Below, piece after piece: positions 44,956 through 58,008 of a DNA stretch of 64,000 nucleotides. Numbering within the stretch: the first letter of the stretch is position 1; each line of letters starts with the position of its first letter. The translations under genes were made by a program, and so were the position numbers. The stretch comes from Capsicum annuum (taxonomy: Eukaryota > Streptophyta > Magnoliopsida > Solanales > Solanaceae), in assembly GCF_002878395.1 (NCBI RefSeq), contig NC_061116.1, forward strand, positions 124,692,570 through 124,756,569, read 5' to 3'. The notes below the pieces were generated by a model. The model saw nothing but the letters and a program-made list of their open reading frames with translations, had not been told where the DNA came from and made no database searches.

Positions 44956-47255
44956 TATAATGCCCCAAAATCGAGTCCCGAGATGTCACACGATGCTTAG
45001 GATCACAAGTGACCCCAAGCTAACCTTGCTACTGGCATAACTCACAAGCAACTGAATAAGAAGTACAAATCTATACAAATCTGCAGAAAATAACTCTTTT
45101 CTGAATCTGATCAATACAAAACTGAATTTACAAAACTACGATTCTGCCTTTACAACAAAAATTGAAATGGAATACATCAACTTCTACTGACTATCTATGG
45201 AGACTCTACTAGTACTGACTGTAGGTAGTTGGGTCATGACTCCCGACTATCCCAACTCAATACGACTGAATAAAGAAAATACAACACTATTAGTTTTGCA
45301 TAACTGACCCAAGCCCTTGAATCAAAAGGACTCATCACCTGCTGACTGGATACCACAAACTGACTGGATCTGAAGGTGCATACTATACCTTGTACCTACA
45401 TTCCAAAAAAATATATCCCACATACGAATATGTGGGTCAATACTATGGAAACGTACCGAGCATATGAGGGTGCAATGCATATATAAAATAATATCTTAAT
45501 ATCATCACAGTTTATAAAATTATGCATGCTGATATAAATGACTCACTTAGCTGGAATTAAATCATCGAAATCATGGATGAATAATACATGTGAATTAAAA
45601 CAAGTGAGTCATTATAATAAGTTCTTATTTCACTTCATCTCGATTTCAAATCATCAAAGCAATCAAATCTCATAACAATTCTCTTTAGAATATATCCTTT
45701 CAATCTTTCGAAAATAATCTTTCAAGCGAATATATTTTCATCTTAGATAGAAGAGTACACACACACACATTGGGAGTCTCTCATAATCGATATAAACCAT
45801 GTGAGCTACATGGAGTCTAACGTTCTACCCACGTTGGGGAGAGTCGCCCTATTCCTTGCCATCGGAGAAGGACCTTAAATTATCAATCCAAACACTAGTG
45901 AGCACTATATAAATCAGCCTCAAATCCATCTCCTATGGGAGCACATAGTTCTAGGGAAGTACCAAACCCGCTATACCTCCCGCTCGGTGCTAAAGACTAC
46001 TCTCGAACATAGCTCAGATCTTTTCAAAATAAAATCCACCATAAAACAGTTCAACAATTCACAATGGGAGCCATCATGCTTCCCCTTTCTAATAAATCAA
46101 TAAAAGTGGATTTCTTTTCTCATCTCAGGTTCAAAATCAACCCTTTTTATGACCGAAAGCTCAAAGCTTCCTTATCATTTCAAATCATATAACACATGAT
46201 TTCACAAAATGATGATCTCAAATAGAGTTCCAACAACCCATATAGCAATATCACAATATGACCTTTCAAAGTTTCATACTTTATATCATGAGTATAAAAA
46301 TAATCACTAAAAAATCAAAATTTCAGCTTTATAGGCAACCATATCAACATTCTCATGAAAACATCATAAGTCATAAATTCATATATTCGAATTCGTAGTA
46401 AAACATATCAAATCATATATCTTTGTAAAGAAAATTAACTTTGGGCACAACAACGAAAGAATGTTCTTGTTGAAAAACCCCATATACCTCAAACTTGAAA
46501 CTTTGAATGACTTTCCGAATGATATAATGCTATTCACGAACTTTTGGGTGTCCCTCATAGCCTTCGTAACGGAGATTCCGAATATGTAAAAATTATTGAA
46601 AACTTACAGCTGAATCTTGAGATATTTGGATTTTTAGATTGAAAGCCTAATCAATGTTCTTGGTGTTTTTGAGAGGAATAAACTTATTTTGGTGTTATGG
46701 GAGTTTAATCCCGTGTTATATATGATATGGGGTTAAAAACTATCACATTTACCCTCACTGAGTCGGAGAAGGAAACTGAAAATTGACCCAGGGCAGCGCC
46801 CTGCTTAGACTCCCTCTCTAGCCTGGGCATCGCCCTGCTTAGACCCCCGCTCTAGCCAGGGCGGTGCCCTGTTCATAGCCTTTTGCTACTGGTCGCGAGA
46901 ATGGCTGTAACTTTTTGGTCCGGTGTCGGATTTTTGAGAAATGGGTATCATTGGAAAGCTAATTGAGTTATCTACAATTTGATGGGTCTTGGGATGAAAA
47001 ATTCCATGTATATAAAGATTTATACACATTTGAAGTAGACCTTTATAGAATCGAATGTCAAACTTTAGACGAATCAATTGATCTTAGCTAAACTTTGTTC
47101 TAGGTCATTGCTATGAACATTTTCCACCTCTAAACTAATCTATAGACTAGGATAATGATCATTAAACTTGTATTCACATGAGAATCATTTGGATTAGAGC
47201 TTAGACGCATAGAAACGACGGTTAGTATTCTAGCACAAAAATACGGGGTATTACA
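44956..47255 (-). repeat. 3' LTR of element 4 (2300 bp)
   Basis: Plus strand starts tataatgccccaaaatcgag (TG decayed to TA), ends tacggggtattaca. U3 has three inverted-repeat cores at a 34-bp period: gggcagcgccc (46791), gggcatcgccc (46825), gggcggtgccc (46859). Short frames here (such as 46886-47077) are not genes. Confidence 0.9.
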
Positions 47256-48689
47256 TTATCTCCCCCTTGGAAACATTCGTCATCGAATGTGGATTATTAA
47301 CCTGAAACACGGAGGAATCTTTGTCTTTAAGATATCATGTGCAACTTATAGAAACTAAATCACTAGATCTAGAACATAATGACCTACTGAACTGATCTGT
47401 GAGTGCATGAATTCTCATGAAAATAACTATATGGCTAAGATCGAAACAAAAGTCTCTACTTATGAGTAACCATTATTTTATGCTGGATCTGATCTCATGA
47501 GAAAATGATGAGAGATTTATAAAATGAAAACTCGTGGTATTACAATATCCCTATCTTAGGATTGTTCTCCCCTGAATGATACCGATTTGGTTAAGATACT
47601 AAGAAAAGATCGAGATGATATCCCGGATACTCACGAACCGAACATGAATTTAATCTCCGAAACTGAAATTGATGCATAATGCGCGTGCTGGACTGAATTC
47701 ATAATTTACATGTATGCAAACACATTACCTCTTGGAACGGACATACTCAAGAACTTCAGGTAGTAAGACTAGACTAAATCGGAAAATGGAAAACTATAGA
47801 GATTTGCCTGTTTGACTGTCAATCTGGGTTTCTGGCTGCACGGGCTGAATTATGCTGAATGTTCACACCCAACTAGGGTATTTCTCCTTCTAAGAATTTC
47901 TAATGCCATTAGGGAATAAGGGACTCTGGCATGATCTGAACAAGACTTTAGAATAAGGAATTACAACATTACCTCAAATATATAGCATGAAATATAGACC
48001 TATAAATCACAAGTCGGGATCGAAGTACTAGGCCTCAAGCAACGCAACTTCTTACTTCCAAGATTAGCAACACTTCTCAAAATACTCTCTTAACTATAAT
48101 ATTCCCTTTAAACACTATAATTATTGATTCAGCTGATAATTATAATCCCCTCATGGACATGGATAAATATATCCACTAAAGTCTAAACTGATCTAGATTC
48201 TTCCACCATGTTCAAAACTCTATATCACAAGATATAACAAATAACACTGCAATACTAGTCTGAATCATGAATTTAACACACCCTACATTTTGATGACTTC
48301 TCATTACCGTTTCAACAACTACATTCAACCTCATACCAGACATTTACTAACACACAATGCATCAATCCACATGTATACAGACATGGCATTCTAGCCTATC
48401 TTCATAATCACATATGTACTTCTAAACAAATACTCATAAGAGTGTCTTTCTCATATTCTCTAAACATCTATCATAGTAACTCCCACGCACCACCCAGAGA
48501 ACATACATACACAAATTTCAACTAACCATATTATGAATGAAAGACTAGGTCCCAATATTACTTCACACTGATGGCCTTAGCTAAAACAAGCATACCACCA
48601 TCTTTCATCAACAAGAAATGATTATTCTCCCATCTAAACAACTATTAATCATCACTATAATTTGGAAGTCATGCTCGGTTACTCATTCT

Positions 48690-49365
48690 ATCATCTCCCC
48701 CTTGGGCTTAAGCCATCATTCTAAATCTGTGGAAGCCCTTAATTTAAAGCTTTCTTGGAGTAACAATGGAGGATCTAGACTTCTTGGAAGAAGAGCTTTG
48801 GAGTTCTTAGGATACTACTTAAGAGAAAAGAAATAAAAACGTGCCTAATTTGCTTAGAATAGGCTTTAATATTATGTTTGGATTGATTGGAGGTGGGAAA
48901 AAGATTCTTTTTCCCTTAATGAGATAAAAAAAAAAGAAAGCTGAAATTTGGCCAAAGGCTGCAGCCAAGGCGGTGCCCTACTTGGACCCTCGATCTAGCT
49001 TGGGTGGTTCCTTGCTTAGCCCTTCGGTCTAGATGGAGCGGCGCCCTAGCTGGCACGGGCTGGGAGGAGGGCGGCGCCCCTCCAACGCCTTTAGCTACTG
49101 GAATTGCAACCCAAACACAGCCTTAAGCTCATCTAAAAATTTTGAAACTTACCCGAGAGATACTAGACCTTGCCCCATCACAACGCAACAAAAATATCAA
49201 GAAACGTACGTCGGGAAGGTCACAAAATAATTCAACGAAGATTAAGGGTCCAAAATGAAACTAAGTGTTGAAATATCTTGTTGAAAATTGTAAGTGTTAA
49301 GCTTGTTGTAACTCGTTTCAAAGTCCTTAATGATAAGAAAACTTTACGGGGTCTTATAGTATACG
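48690..49365 (-). repeat. LTR-like U3 fragment inside element 4
   Basis: A second polypurine-like box (atctcccccttgggc) lies at about 48695. GC-rich modules similar to those of the element 4 LTR follow at 48965-49075 (gcggtgccctacttggaccc, gcggcgccctagctgg, gggcggcgcccc). An LTR-start-like acggggtcttata comes at about 49347. It looks like a piece of a related LTR captured in the internal region, without R or U5. Confidence 0.55.
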
Positions 49366-50351
49366 TAAATAGTAGAACTTAACCTAAAGGACTACACTTG
49401 AAAGTGTAAAACTCTCAGTGATGGTTCCCTTCGTAGTCTACTAATATCACATCTCTAAACTTACACCAGCATACTCAACATCATCAATCTATAACCCATA
49501 AGCTAACTTACAAGAACATCCTACACCATGTCACCTCATTCATACTTATAAACTCAAGGGTACCACTAACCATACGACACTTAACAAATTTCAAAAATAA
49601 TAAAGCCCCATATCACCTTGGGCACACCTCTACATCATACCTGCAACATCGTACTACATTTTGAATAAATAAACTTAAACTCTTACATACACTATTCAAG
49701 CCCACTAGATTACTTTCATACAACTAGCTGCACTAACCAAGAAATCTTTACATCCACCTTGATGACCATCCACTGATCAAACTTAAGGTCTAGTGCTAAG
49801 CATGATTTAACAACCCACCTTACACATAATTCTCACTTAGAAACTCTAGAACACAGCATTAGGAAACACTAGTACACTAGAACCCCATAAAATGACAATT
49901 GATTATAATCATATGGCCTATCTTATGCACAATCCGTTAACACATCCTCCTTTTACACATTTACTATTCATCCATCTATACACCTAACTTCTTTCATAGC
50001 TCTGTACGTTTTAACCAAACTCTATTTTTGCAATCTCAGGAAAGCGTAAATTAACAATGCTCATCCATTAAGTACTTTCATCAATAACCTATACTTTTCT
50101 AGCACAACAAATACCGTCAACAACTCTTTTCATACTCCAAGCAAACTATAATGCACCTTAATAAATAACTCCTTCTCTACCCTCTACTAAACTAAAACAC
50201 AAGCACATAGCACTTTATTATTAACTCAATCGTATACAAAAAGATTCGTCTGTATATATTCAATAAATTTTCTTTACAACTTTTCTTTTCACTACCCCTC
50301 TAAACCCAAACTTTCATCCAACACAAGAACAACAAGATAAACAACAATTTC

Positions 50352-50580
50352 CTAGTAAATCGAAATAGGCCTCACACGGCTTCACTAGACTTTGGTTTTG
50401 TGTTTTGAACAAGAAAATGAGATAAATAACAAAGTAAATATGCTAGTGAATCGAAATAGGCCCCACACGACTTCACTAGACTTTGGTTTCATGTTTTGAA
50501 CAAGAAAATGAGATGAATAACAAGGAAACTATGCTGGTGAATCAAAAGAGCCCCACACGGCTTCACTAGACTTTGGTTTT
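50352..50580. repeat. 91-bp tandem repeat, 2.5 copies
   Basis: Copies at 50352-50442, 50443-50533 and a partial 50534-50580. Each contains cttcactagactttggtttt (minor changes) and aacaagaaaatgaga. Within the non-coding internal region of element 4. Confidence 0.88.
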
Positions 50581-51286
50581 TCACAGACATAATGATAACA
50601 AGATTACATAATACAAGAGATAGAAACTTGACACACGATGTTCAATGATCTCAGAATACACCTTACTTTGTCTTAATTAAATAACTCATAAGAACGAGGG
50701 CATAACTTAAATTTGATGGACTTATCACACACTAGAAGGCTCCTCTCAAGCCACCTTATGAAACTTCAAAATGATCTGCTAGCAAATATAAGAGCATTAT
50801 CTGGGGAGGAAATTGGAACTTGTCGAACATGTTACCTCAAGAACAGTACATAGATAGAGAAGTATAGATTATCATTATGGATTCTGAGGAGAAATTTGAA
50901 AGCATATCTGACTCGGGCTTAGTTCACAATTTCTACAGGCCCGATAAAGTACTTCAATTATCAAAACTTAAAAGTACTGATAAGATACTTTTCTAGCTCT
51001 CTTACAATTCCATAACTATCTATGGAGAATTAAGCTCAACTGTTTCTGATACCTTGGAAATAAGGCAAAGATGGCCTGAATAAAGTAAGATGAGAATCTA
51101 TATAATTTTCTTGGAGAACCTTTCTATAGCACGATTTAAGACTTGAAAGAATGGAGATATTTCCTAAATGCCCTGTATCATCTCAAAGAAAAGTACATAT
51201 ATCTCCGTACCATTCTACAAGACTCTACTAGACACGGCTTCATAGATACCCTAGGACACTTGAACTCTGTGCTCTGATACCAAGTT

Positions 51287-53635
51287 TGTAACGCCTCAAA
51301 ATCGGGTACCAAGACGTCATACAATGATTAGGGTCACAAGAGACCCCAAACTAACCTTTCAACTGGCCTAACTCATAAGCAACTAAATAAGAAGTACAAA
51401 ACTACACAAATCTGCGGAAAGTAACTCTTTTCTGAATCCGATCAATACAAAACTGAATTTACAAGATTACAATTTTGCCTTTAACACTAAAACTGAAATA
51501 TAATACATCAACTTCTACTGACCATCTATGAAGCCTCTACTAGTACTGACTGTAGGTAGACAGGTCATGACTCCTGACTATCCCAACTCAATACGACTGA
51601 ATAAAGAAAATACAACACTATTAGTTCTGCATAACTGACCCAAGCCCTTGAATTTAAAGGACTCATCACCTGCTGACTGGATACCACAAATTGACTGGAT
51701 CTGAAGGTGCATACTATACCTTATACCTACATTCCAAAAAAATATAGCCCACATACGAATATGTAGGTCAGTACAATGGAAATGTACCGAGCATATGGGG
51801 GTGCAATGCACATATAAAATAATATCTTAATATCATCGTAGTTTATAAAAGTATGCATGCTGATATAAATGACTCACTTAGCTCGAATTAAATCATCAAA
51901 ATAATGGATGAATAATACATGTAAAGTAAAACAAGTGAGTCATTATAATAAGTTCTCATTTTACTTCATCTCGATTTCAAATTATCAAAGCAATCAAATC
52001 TCATAACAATTCTCTTTAGAATATATCCTTTCAATCTTTCGAAAATAACAATTTTCTCAAATCAGTCTTTCAAGAAAATATATTTTCATCTTAGATAGAA
52101 GAGTACACACACATACATTGGGAGTCTCTCATAACCGACATAAACCATGTGAGCTACATGGAGTCCAACTTTCTACCCACGTTGGGGAGAGTCGCCCTAT
52201 TCCTTGCCATCGGAGTAGGACCTTAAATTATCAATTCAAACACTAGTGATCACTATATAAATCAGCCTCAATTCTAGCTCCTATGGGGGCACGTAGTTCT
52301 AGGGAAGTACCAAATCCGCTATACCTTCCACTCGATGCTAAAGACTACTCCTGGACTTAGCTCAAATCTTTTTAAAAGAAAATCCACCATAAAATAGTTC
52401 AATAATTCACAACGGGAGCCATCATGCTTCCCCTTTCATAATAAATCAATAAAAGTGGATTTATTTTCTCATCTCGGATTCAAAATCAACCCCTTTTTAC
52501 GACCAAAAGGTCAAAGCTTCTTTATCATTTCAAATCATCCAAATTCAAGGTGTTCATAACACATGATTTCACAAAATCATGATCTCAAATAGAGTTCCGA
52601 AAACCCATATATCAATATCACAATATAACCTTTCAAAGTTTCATACTTTATATCATGAGTATAAAAATAATCACTTAAAAATCAAAATTTCATCTTTATA
52701 GGCAACCATATCAACATTCTCATGAAAACATCATAAGTCATAAATTCATAAATTCAAATTCGTAGTAAAACATATGAAATCATATATCTTTGTAAAGAAA
52801 ATTAACTTTGGGCATAAGAACGAAAGAATGTTCTTGTTGAAAAACCCCACATACCTCAAACTTGAATCTTTGAATGACTTTCCGAATGACGTAATGCTAT
52901 TCATGAACTTTTAGGTGCCCCTCGTAGCCTTTGTAATAGGGATTCCAAATATGTAAAAATTATTAAAAACTTACGGTTCAATCTTGAGATATTTGAATTT
53001 TTAGATTGAAACCCTAATGAATGTTCTTGGTGTTTTTGAGAGGAAATAAACTTATTTTGGTGTTATGGGAGTTTAATCCTGTGTTAGATATGATATGGGG
53101 TTAAAAACTATCACATTTACACTCACTGAGTCGGAGAAGGAAACTAAAAATTGACCTAGGGCTATACCCAGGGCGTCGCCCTGCTTAGACCCCCTCTCTA
53201 TCTTGGGCTTCTCCCTTCTTAGACCCCCGCTCTAGCCAGGGCGAACCCTGCTCATAGCCTTTTGCTATTGGTTACGAGAATGGCTGTAACTTTTAGCTCC
53301 GGTGTCGGATTTTTGAGAAATTGGTATCATTGGAAAGATAATTCAATTATCTACAATTTGGTGGGCCTTGGAGATGAAAAATTCCATTTATATAAAGAGT
53401 TATACACGTTTGAAGTATACCCTTGTAGAATTGAATGTCAAACTTTGGACGAATCAATTAATCTTAGCTCAACTTTGTTCTTGGTCATTGCTATGAACAT
53501 TTTCCATCTCTAAACTAATATATAAAATAGAAAAATAATCATGCAACTTTTATTCATATGAGAATCATTTGTATTAGAGCTTAGATGCATAGAAACGACT
53601 GTTAGAATTCTAGTACGAAAATACGGGGTATTACA
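51287..53635 (-). repeat. 5' LTR of element 4 (2349 bp)
   Basis: Plus strand starts tgtaacgcctcaaaatcggg, ends tacggggtattaca. Close to 44956-47255, most differences being C/T or G/A. The GC module zone (about 53160-53250) is more decayed than in the other copy. Confidence 0.92.
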
Positions 53636-53640
53636 ATAAT

Positions 53641-54335
53641 TTAAAAGAGGGTTCTTGGAGTTCATGGACGAAAGGGGTCCATGAATTAACACATTGCATA
53701 CCTTAGTTCATGAATTTGAAGGAGATTGACGGATGAATTCTTTAGTTCTTGAACTTTGGGTTGAAATCCTAGGTTGTTCTTGAGAGGATTTTGAGAGAAT
53801 AGAGTATGTTTAGGTGTAATTGGTGGTAAATCCCATGTTTTGGACTTATATAGAGACTAAAAAAATGATGCATTTACCCCTCAAGAAGTGATCATTTAAT
53901 GACTAAAAAACTGGGCACCATGCTATGGTCGACGCGGCGCATCAATGTCATCAACATTGTAGTTGGCGCGACGTGCCATGATCGCGCCAAGCCCCAGTAC
54001 TTTTGACTGGAAGACCTACAACAATTGTGACCAATGCGATATGCGACACGGTGCACCAAGATAGCGTTGGTCCACTATTTTGGACCTCTAATCACTGTTT
54101 AAACGAGGTCCAAAAAATTTTAAACTTATCCGGGAACACGTATTGACATCCCAGATCATGAATTAACTTATATACCGACAAAAGAAAGTCGGCAAAGTCA
54201 TTAAATAAATCCTCGAAGTTCAGAGGATTAAACTGAGGCAAAGTGTCAAAAACATAGCTAAAATATTCTAAGTGTTGGAGCTTTTAAAGAGCTTAAAGAG
54301 CTGAATTTAGATATAGAATATTACGGGGAATTACA
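53641..54335 (-). repeat. 5' LTR of element 3, outer part
   Basis: Continues from the ATAAT duplication with tttaaaagagggttcttgga, matching 37347 onward. Contains the GC-rich modules (53930-54065) and ends gggaattaca next to tandem-array DNA. Confidence 0.88.
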
Positions 54336-54584
54336 ATCCTCCTTTATATATATGTATATAAATATGAAATATGAAATTTTCTTAGATATTTAAATAATCA
54401 ACAAAATAGTTTTTTGTTGTAAGAATTCATATTGGTAGTTCTCAAGATGACATTTGTCTTAATATTAGGCTAGAATAACCTCCTTTATTATATATATATA
54501 TATATAGATATGAAATATGAAATAGCATTAGATATTTAAATAATCTACAAAATAGACTTTCGTTATGAAATGATAGCTTTCTAT
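54336..54584. repeat. Tandem array, first segment
   Basis: About 1.6 units of an AT-rich repeat: cctcctttattatatata, gatatgaaatatgaaa, ttagatatttaaataatc, aacaaaatag, gtagttctcaagatga, cttgtcttaattttaggcta. Interrupted at 54585 by an LTR. Confidence 0.85.
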
Positions 54585-56502
54585 TGTCATGGCCCGAGAC
54601 TACCCCTTAGTCTTAACACGGTGCTTAGAACCGCAATTGATCCTAAGCTAATCCATGAGCTGGCATGATACATGAGAATCTGAATTTAATTAATTATATA
54701 AGCTAAATTTTTCTGAATGGAAGCATAATCGTAAGAAAATATGAATACATGTGATACTAAAAGGTTACAACATGATAAATCTGAAGGAAGAACTTGAATT
54801 ACATGTGTGACTCTGATTAAATGTCTATGTAGCCCATACTATACTGACTGTAGGTGGCTGGGACATGCCTCCAACTACTGCAAATCAATACAATACATAA
54901 GAATAATAATAATAATATAGTACATGAATTACAACTGACTAGAGTCCCCTAAATAAGAGAACTCATCATCTGTTAGCTGGAATCTGTGACTGTATGATTA
55001 TGATGTGTGGGCTATAACTAGTACCTATATTATGAGACAATATAGCACAGTGACATATATATGGATTACTACTTATGGAATGTACTGAGTAACTGGGGTG
55101 AATGAAATAAGTAAAACTAGTTATATACATAATCTTAAATTATGCATGCTAAGTGCAAGTAGACCCACTAAGAGACTGAAATAAACTGAAAGCTGAAGTA
55201 TCTTAAAATATTAGTAAGAAACATAATCTGATAAACTGGTGAATCACTACACTTAGTTTCATAAATCTTTACTTTTGTAGAATAAGTAGAACTAAAGCTG
55301 GGAAGTAGTTACAAACATGAATATTGTATGTAAATATCATATAAAGCTGAACATGCTATAAACTGAACTGAGGATCATGTATGGATTCTAAGCATAAAAC
55401 ATGAACATGTAAAACTGAGAATGCAAAACCAAGTATAGCATGTACTGACATGATTTGAATAACATGAATAGTTCGTATAACTTACTGAATAATTATTGAA
55501 ATCTGATTACTTGGTTAAGCAAACCTGAACTAAGATAAACCGAATACTGATTGAAATAGTGAGAGATATAATATAACCAATATTCTTCAATCTGAGTTAA
55601 TCGAGGTCCAACCTATAACTTCAGTCAGAAGGGTGTTAGTACCTTGCCATGGGTACCAATACATGGATGTTTGGATCTACTAAAGTGGTGTCTTAAAGGA
55701 CTAAGGAGTCACCCTCTACTAGTAAGTGCCCCTAAAAGAGTGTCCACCCTCTACTGGAAGGAAGACCTCTCATACCTACGCTGGCTATGTAGTTTTGGAA
55801 CTCAAGGACTGTGACTAAAGGTCACATCCTCTACTGGTAGGTGAGCCCTGATCCCTGGGTTTGTTCGGTGCTAAATCTTACTTCCAAGTGAATGAAATTA
55901 GTATTATTATGGGCCTAACATAATGTGTTACTATACCGATAAGTTCTCAATATGAACATGGTAGCCTGAATAAAATAATAAAATCATTGTCTGACTGACT
56001 TGTTACTTAAAAATGAAATCATGTAAAACACATAGATATCAGGTATTCAGAACCCACATCACTGAATGATTAAAAAAATATGATAACAATGCTTAAAATA
56101 GTGGTATGAAATCATAGTTCAAAGTCCTAACACATAAGACATTTCAATAAATAAGTGAGAAACATGATTTTGAACACATAAATGTGTTGATCTTGAGAGG
56201 ACAACATATTTTCATGGTTAATTCATAATTTTGATGATTTAGTATGAAATAAATTTAATATGACATTGGTAATAGAAATTTAAAACATAAAGTAACCTAA
56301 TTTACATGGGAGGGCATGTTGACAAGGCTTGAATTCAAATTTCTAAGAAGACATGGATTAAATTCATGATTTATATGGATAATTTTTCAAAATAAGGATA
56401 AATCCATACTTGAATAAAAGGGGAATTTTTGGGATTCAATGGATACAAGGGACACATTGATGAATACCCCACATACCTGAAGGTTCTTTACTTGTGAAAA
56501 AG

Positions 56503-56768
56503 TTTGAATCCAGTGACTTGGAGGATAAATTTCGGGTGAGGAACCCTAATCATGCTGTTACTGATATTATTGAATTTGAATCTTGGGACTTGAAGGATGA
56601 ATTTTGGGTGAGGAACCCTAATCTTTATGTTCTTGATATTCTTGAACTTGAATCTTAGGACTTGAAGAATGAATTTTAGGTGAGGAACCCTAATCTTGAT
56701 ATTCTTGAATTTCTTGGGACTTTAAGGATGAATTTTGGGTGAGAAAACCTAATCTTGATGTTCTTGAA
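56503..56768. repeat. 60-75-bp tandem repeat in LTR, 4 copies
   Basis: Four imperfect copies built on gacttgaaggatgaattttg, ggtgaggaaccctaatctt and gatattcttgaa. In other LTRs here the same place has a single ccctaatc...tgttcttga segment (for example 53010-53035), so this LTR expanded it. Confidence 0.8.
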
Positions 56769-57125
56769 GATAGGAGCAGAGAATATGTTGTTAATTGACT
56801 AAAAAAAAGAGATGAAAATAATGTGTCTTTATATTTTTAAGTCATGGGTTGGGAGTTTAAAAGGGATAAAAGACAAGAAAAAACCAGGAACCTTCTAGAA
56901 ATCGTTTGGAAGCCGTCCTAACGAGTTTGAGTAAGACTCCTAAGTTCTGAGTATGGGTCATACCTTGAGTCGTCACCAGGACCCCAAATTTCAACCCCTA
57001 CTATTGTTTGTACGACTCCTCCAGATGGCTCATATGGTCTACTTACAAATCATATCAATGAGTTGTATCCACTTACAACTTTGACAGTGCTTCAATAATT
57101 TAGACATAACTTTTCACCCAGATAT

Positions 57126-57526
57126 TGTTGGGAAAAAATTAACTATTTTTCCTGCCCCTTCCCGACCGCTTTCAAGCAGAAAATAATAAAGAAATTAAAG
57201 AGAATAACGACACAAAGATTTAACGTGGAAAACACCCCAATTGGAGAAAAACCACGGGCCTCCCAGAAAAATATTCACTATATGGAAATTATTACATTAT
57301 ATAATACACAATATTTTTCTCACACACCCTTACTTCTTAAAATACTATTCTCAAAGAGATCTTCAAGAGAATTATCTCTAAACCTCTTTAATAGTAAACA
57401 AGAAAAGAAATATTTTTATGTGTTTCAACAATGAAGGAGGTGGAGTTTATTTATAACTCCCAACTTCCTCCCAAACAAAGTAAATTTCCGATGTGGGATT
57501 TTCTTTCTTCAAAATAAAATTCAACA
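57126..57526 (-). repeat. 3' LTR of copia element
   Basis: 401 bp, tgttgggaaaaaattaac to aaattcaaca. Contains the shared stretches agagaataacgacacaaaga and gagaattatctctaaacctc. Confidence 0.92.
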
Positions 57527-57546
57527 AATCTCCACCTTTTGAAGAG

Positions 57547-58008
57547 AAGAAAATGCAATCCATTGGCCCTTTATAGTTGCCCAGCTACACATAACAAAAT
57601 CAGTTCTCCACCTGACTCTAAACTCGGCCAACCATGTGTAACTGCAACTTTCACATTGTCTGCTACTAACAATCATAATTCTAAATTCAAGAATTATCAT
57701 ACCCCCACTATAAAGAGTACATCCACTCAAATTGAAAAACCAATCCAGGAATTTTCACTTGAAATCACTTCCTAATTTCAAGAATTTCATTTTCGGCACA
57801 TGTCGAAAAACTTGCTAATAACTTATGGTGCAACCCTCTCATTGATTTTTTGAGAGTTCATTAGCCATCGACATTCTTTCTACCACACACCTTGCATCAC
57901 TTATCAACCAATGCCCATGTGAAAACTTGTAGACCAGTTACCAATTAAACATCCTCTTCCATGGCAATTCTAAAGGTAGCATTCATGCCATGAGGATTTT
58001 CATCTTTC
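57547..58008 (-). other. Copia 3' internal region without pol
   Basis: About 460 bp between gag and the polypurine tract. No integrase, RT or RNase H motif in any frame. This is where 3 kb of pol would lie in a full Tnt1-like element. Confidence 0.6.

Larger units (their letters stand above)
47256..51286 (-). other. Internal region of element 4, no coding sequence
   Basis: Begins (left) with the polypurine tract complement ttatctcccccttgg and the attcgtcatcgaatg box that normally ends the polyprotein. The rest shows no gag, RT or integrase motif in any frame. Contains an LTR-like fragment (48690-49365) and a 91-bp repeat (50352-50580). The right end carries the primer site complement tgctctgatacca at 51270-51282. 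Confidence 0.75.
44956..53635 (-). mobile_element. Non-coding LTR element 4 (LARD-like), minus strand
   Basis: Flanked by a perfect 5-bp target duplication ATAAT (44951-44955 and 53636-53640) inside the element 3 LTR. The uninterrupted target is visible at about 37336-37350. Two LTRs of about 2.3 kb, a primer site at 51270-51282 and a polypurine tract at 47256-47270 bound 4.0 kb of internal DNA. That DNA has no gag or pol motif on either strand. It thus has all cis signals but no proteins, and would have needed enzymes from a relative. Confidence 0.9.
35636..54335 (-). mobile_element. Tekay-type gypsy element 3, minus strand
   Basis: 3' LTR (35636-38000, lacking about its last 80 bp), polypurine tract, pol, gag, primer site, and a 5' LTR (43143-54335) that contains element 4. 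The outer left end is replaced by the fusion with element 2. The right end ...gggaattaca lies against tandem-array DNA. Confidence 0.88.

Noticed and set aside
50352..50580. 91-bp repeats as a CRISPR-like array
   Set aside because: Contiguous direct repeats without unique spacers, in a plant LTR element.
53262..53513. 83-codon frame resembling other frames in the element 4 LTRs
   Set aside because: It recurs only because the LTR U3 recurs, it is on the strand opposite to the element, and the related LTR copy has a different open frame on the other strand.
57539..57775. Plus- and minus-strand frames of 69-78 codons at the copia 3' end
   Set aside because: Lie in the non-coding 3' region of the copia element; no motif of copia pol or of any host protein.
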